From Gemmatimonadota bacterium (GTDB taxonomy: Bacteria; Gemmatimonadota; Gemmatimonadetes; Gemmatimonadales; GWC2-71-9): DNA of 5,344 nucleotides. Of the stretch, positions 5,122 to 5,344 are shown one piece after another (the first letter of the stretch is position 1; every line of letters begins with the position of its first letter). Location: positions 704-6,047 of the forward strand of contig QHTW01000149.1 of NCBI GenBank assembly GCA_003220955.1, written 5' to 3'. The notes beneath the pieces are model-generated. The model did no database searches. It saw nothing but the letters and a program-made list of their open reading frames with translations, and was not told where the DNA came from. The position numbers were made by a program, and so were the translations under genes.

Positions 5122-5157
5122 GGCTTCTATGATGCGCCCGCGCCCTCGCTATGGTCC

Positions 5158-5163
5158 AGGAGG
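5158..5163 (+). promoter_or_regulatory. Strong ribosome-binding site AGGAGG
   Basis: AGGAGG lies five bases before the GTG at 5169. It decides the start of the right-edge lipoprotein: the in-frame ATG at 5151 would place this consensus site inside the coding sequence and add six charged or polar residues before the signal peptide. Confidence 0.7.
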
Positions 5164-5168
5164 GCCGC

Positions 5169-5344
5169 GTGTTTTATACGACCCGCAGTATCCTGCTATT
5201 CGCGATTCTCGGCCTGGGTGCGTGCGAGCCGAACGCACCGACAGCCCCGCCGCCCGACGCGGGGATTGCCACGCCGGAGTTCTTGATCATTCCGGCGTCG
5301 CTGGGCACGCCCCTGCGCAGCCTGACCGCCGCGCAACGACAGCA
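5169..5344 (+). CDS. Lipoprotein, N-terminal part (cut by window edge)
   Basis: 58 codons are open to the right edge from the GTG at 5169. Residues 1-19 form a lipoprotein signal peptide: VFYTTR, then a hydrophobic core (SILLFAILG), then the lipobox LGAC with Cys19 as the lipidated residue. A Pro/Ala-rich linker follows (NAPTAPPPDAG). The mature start contains PEFLIIPASLGTPLRSL and TAAQRQ. A 'TPLRxLTxxQ' segment soon after a lipid anchor reminds me of the start of cytochrome c-type or di-haem oxidoreductase lipoproteins, but no CxxCH lies inside the window and this is only a hint. The reading frame and lipoprotein class are well supported; the function is unknown. The gene diverges from the peptidase/methyltransferase operon. 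Confidence 0.72.
   Translation, partial: MFYTTRSILLFAILGLGACEPNAPTAPPPDAGIATPEFLIIPASLGTPLRSLTAAQRQ

Noticed and set aside
5151..5168. ATG at 5151 as the start of the right-edge lipoprotein
   Set aside because: It is in frame, but the consensus AGGAGG at 5158-5163 is ideally placed for the GTG at 5169.

Overview
This is a high-GC bacterial window, apart from one clearly AT-richer island at roughly 540-1120. Three lipobox signal peptides point to a Gram-negative-type envelope with many lipoproteins. The GC content, the GTG starts, the lipoproteins and the uncharacterised families would suit a soil-type lineage such as Gemmatimonadota or Acidobacteriota. That placement is inference from general flavour, not from a marker gene.

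Layout, left to right. (1) 1-433, minus: the first 144 codons of an alpha/beta hydrolase with the nucleophile elbow GHSFGG, cut by the window edge. (2) About 555-1067: a compact mobile unit, made of a 126-residue Y1 (HUH) transposase of the IS200-like/REP-associated (RAYT) type lying between two inverted copies of a double-hairpin repeat. (3) 1124-2166, minus: a TMEM175-type (DUF1211) membrane protein and, overlapping its 3' end by 61 bases, a small lipoprotein of a conserved uncharacterised family. (4) 2203-2934, plus: a lipoprotein that appears to carry two Ig-like/carboxypeptidase-regulatory-like beta domains, divergent from the channel gene and convergent with the next gene. (5) 5068-2909, minus: a two-gene operon of a putative HExxH zinc metallopeptidase and a class I SAM-dependent methyltransferase, joined by a GTGA stop/start overlap. 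The peptidase gene has a reading-frame break near its 5' end, around 4912. (6) 5169-5344, plus: the start of another lipoprotein, cut by the window edge.

The most structured part is the transposase with its flanks. Each side has two hairpins in mirrored order around a shared GCTCGGC spacer. The outer hairpin differs between the sides by two base-pair swaps that keep the stem paired. The transposase's apparent ribosome-binding site lies in the 3' arm of the inner left hairpin. This looks like a self-contained REP/RAYT unit and is the best candidate for a little-described element here. The other genes look like ordinary chromosomal genes of partly unknown function. I saw no CRISPR array, tRNA, rRNA, riboswitch or convincing factor-independent terminator.
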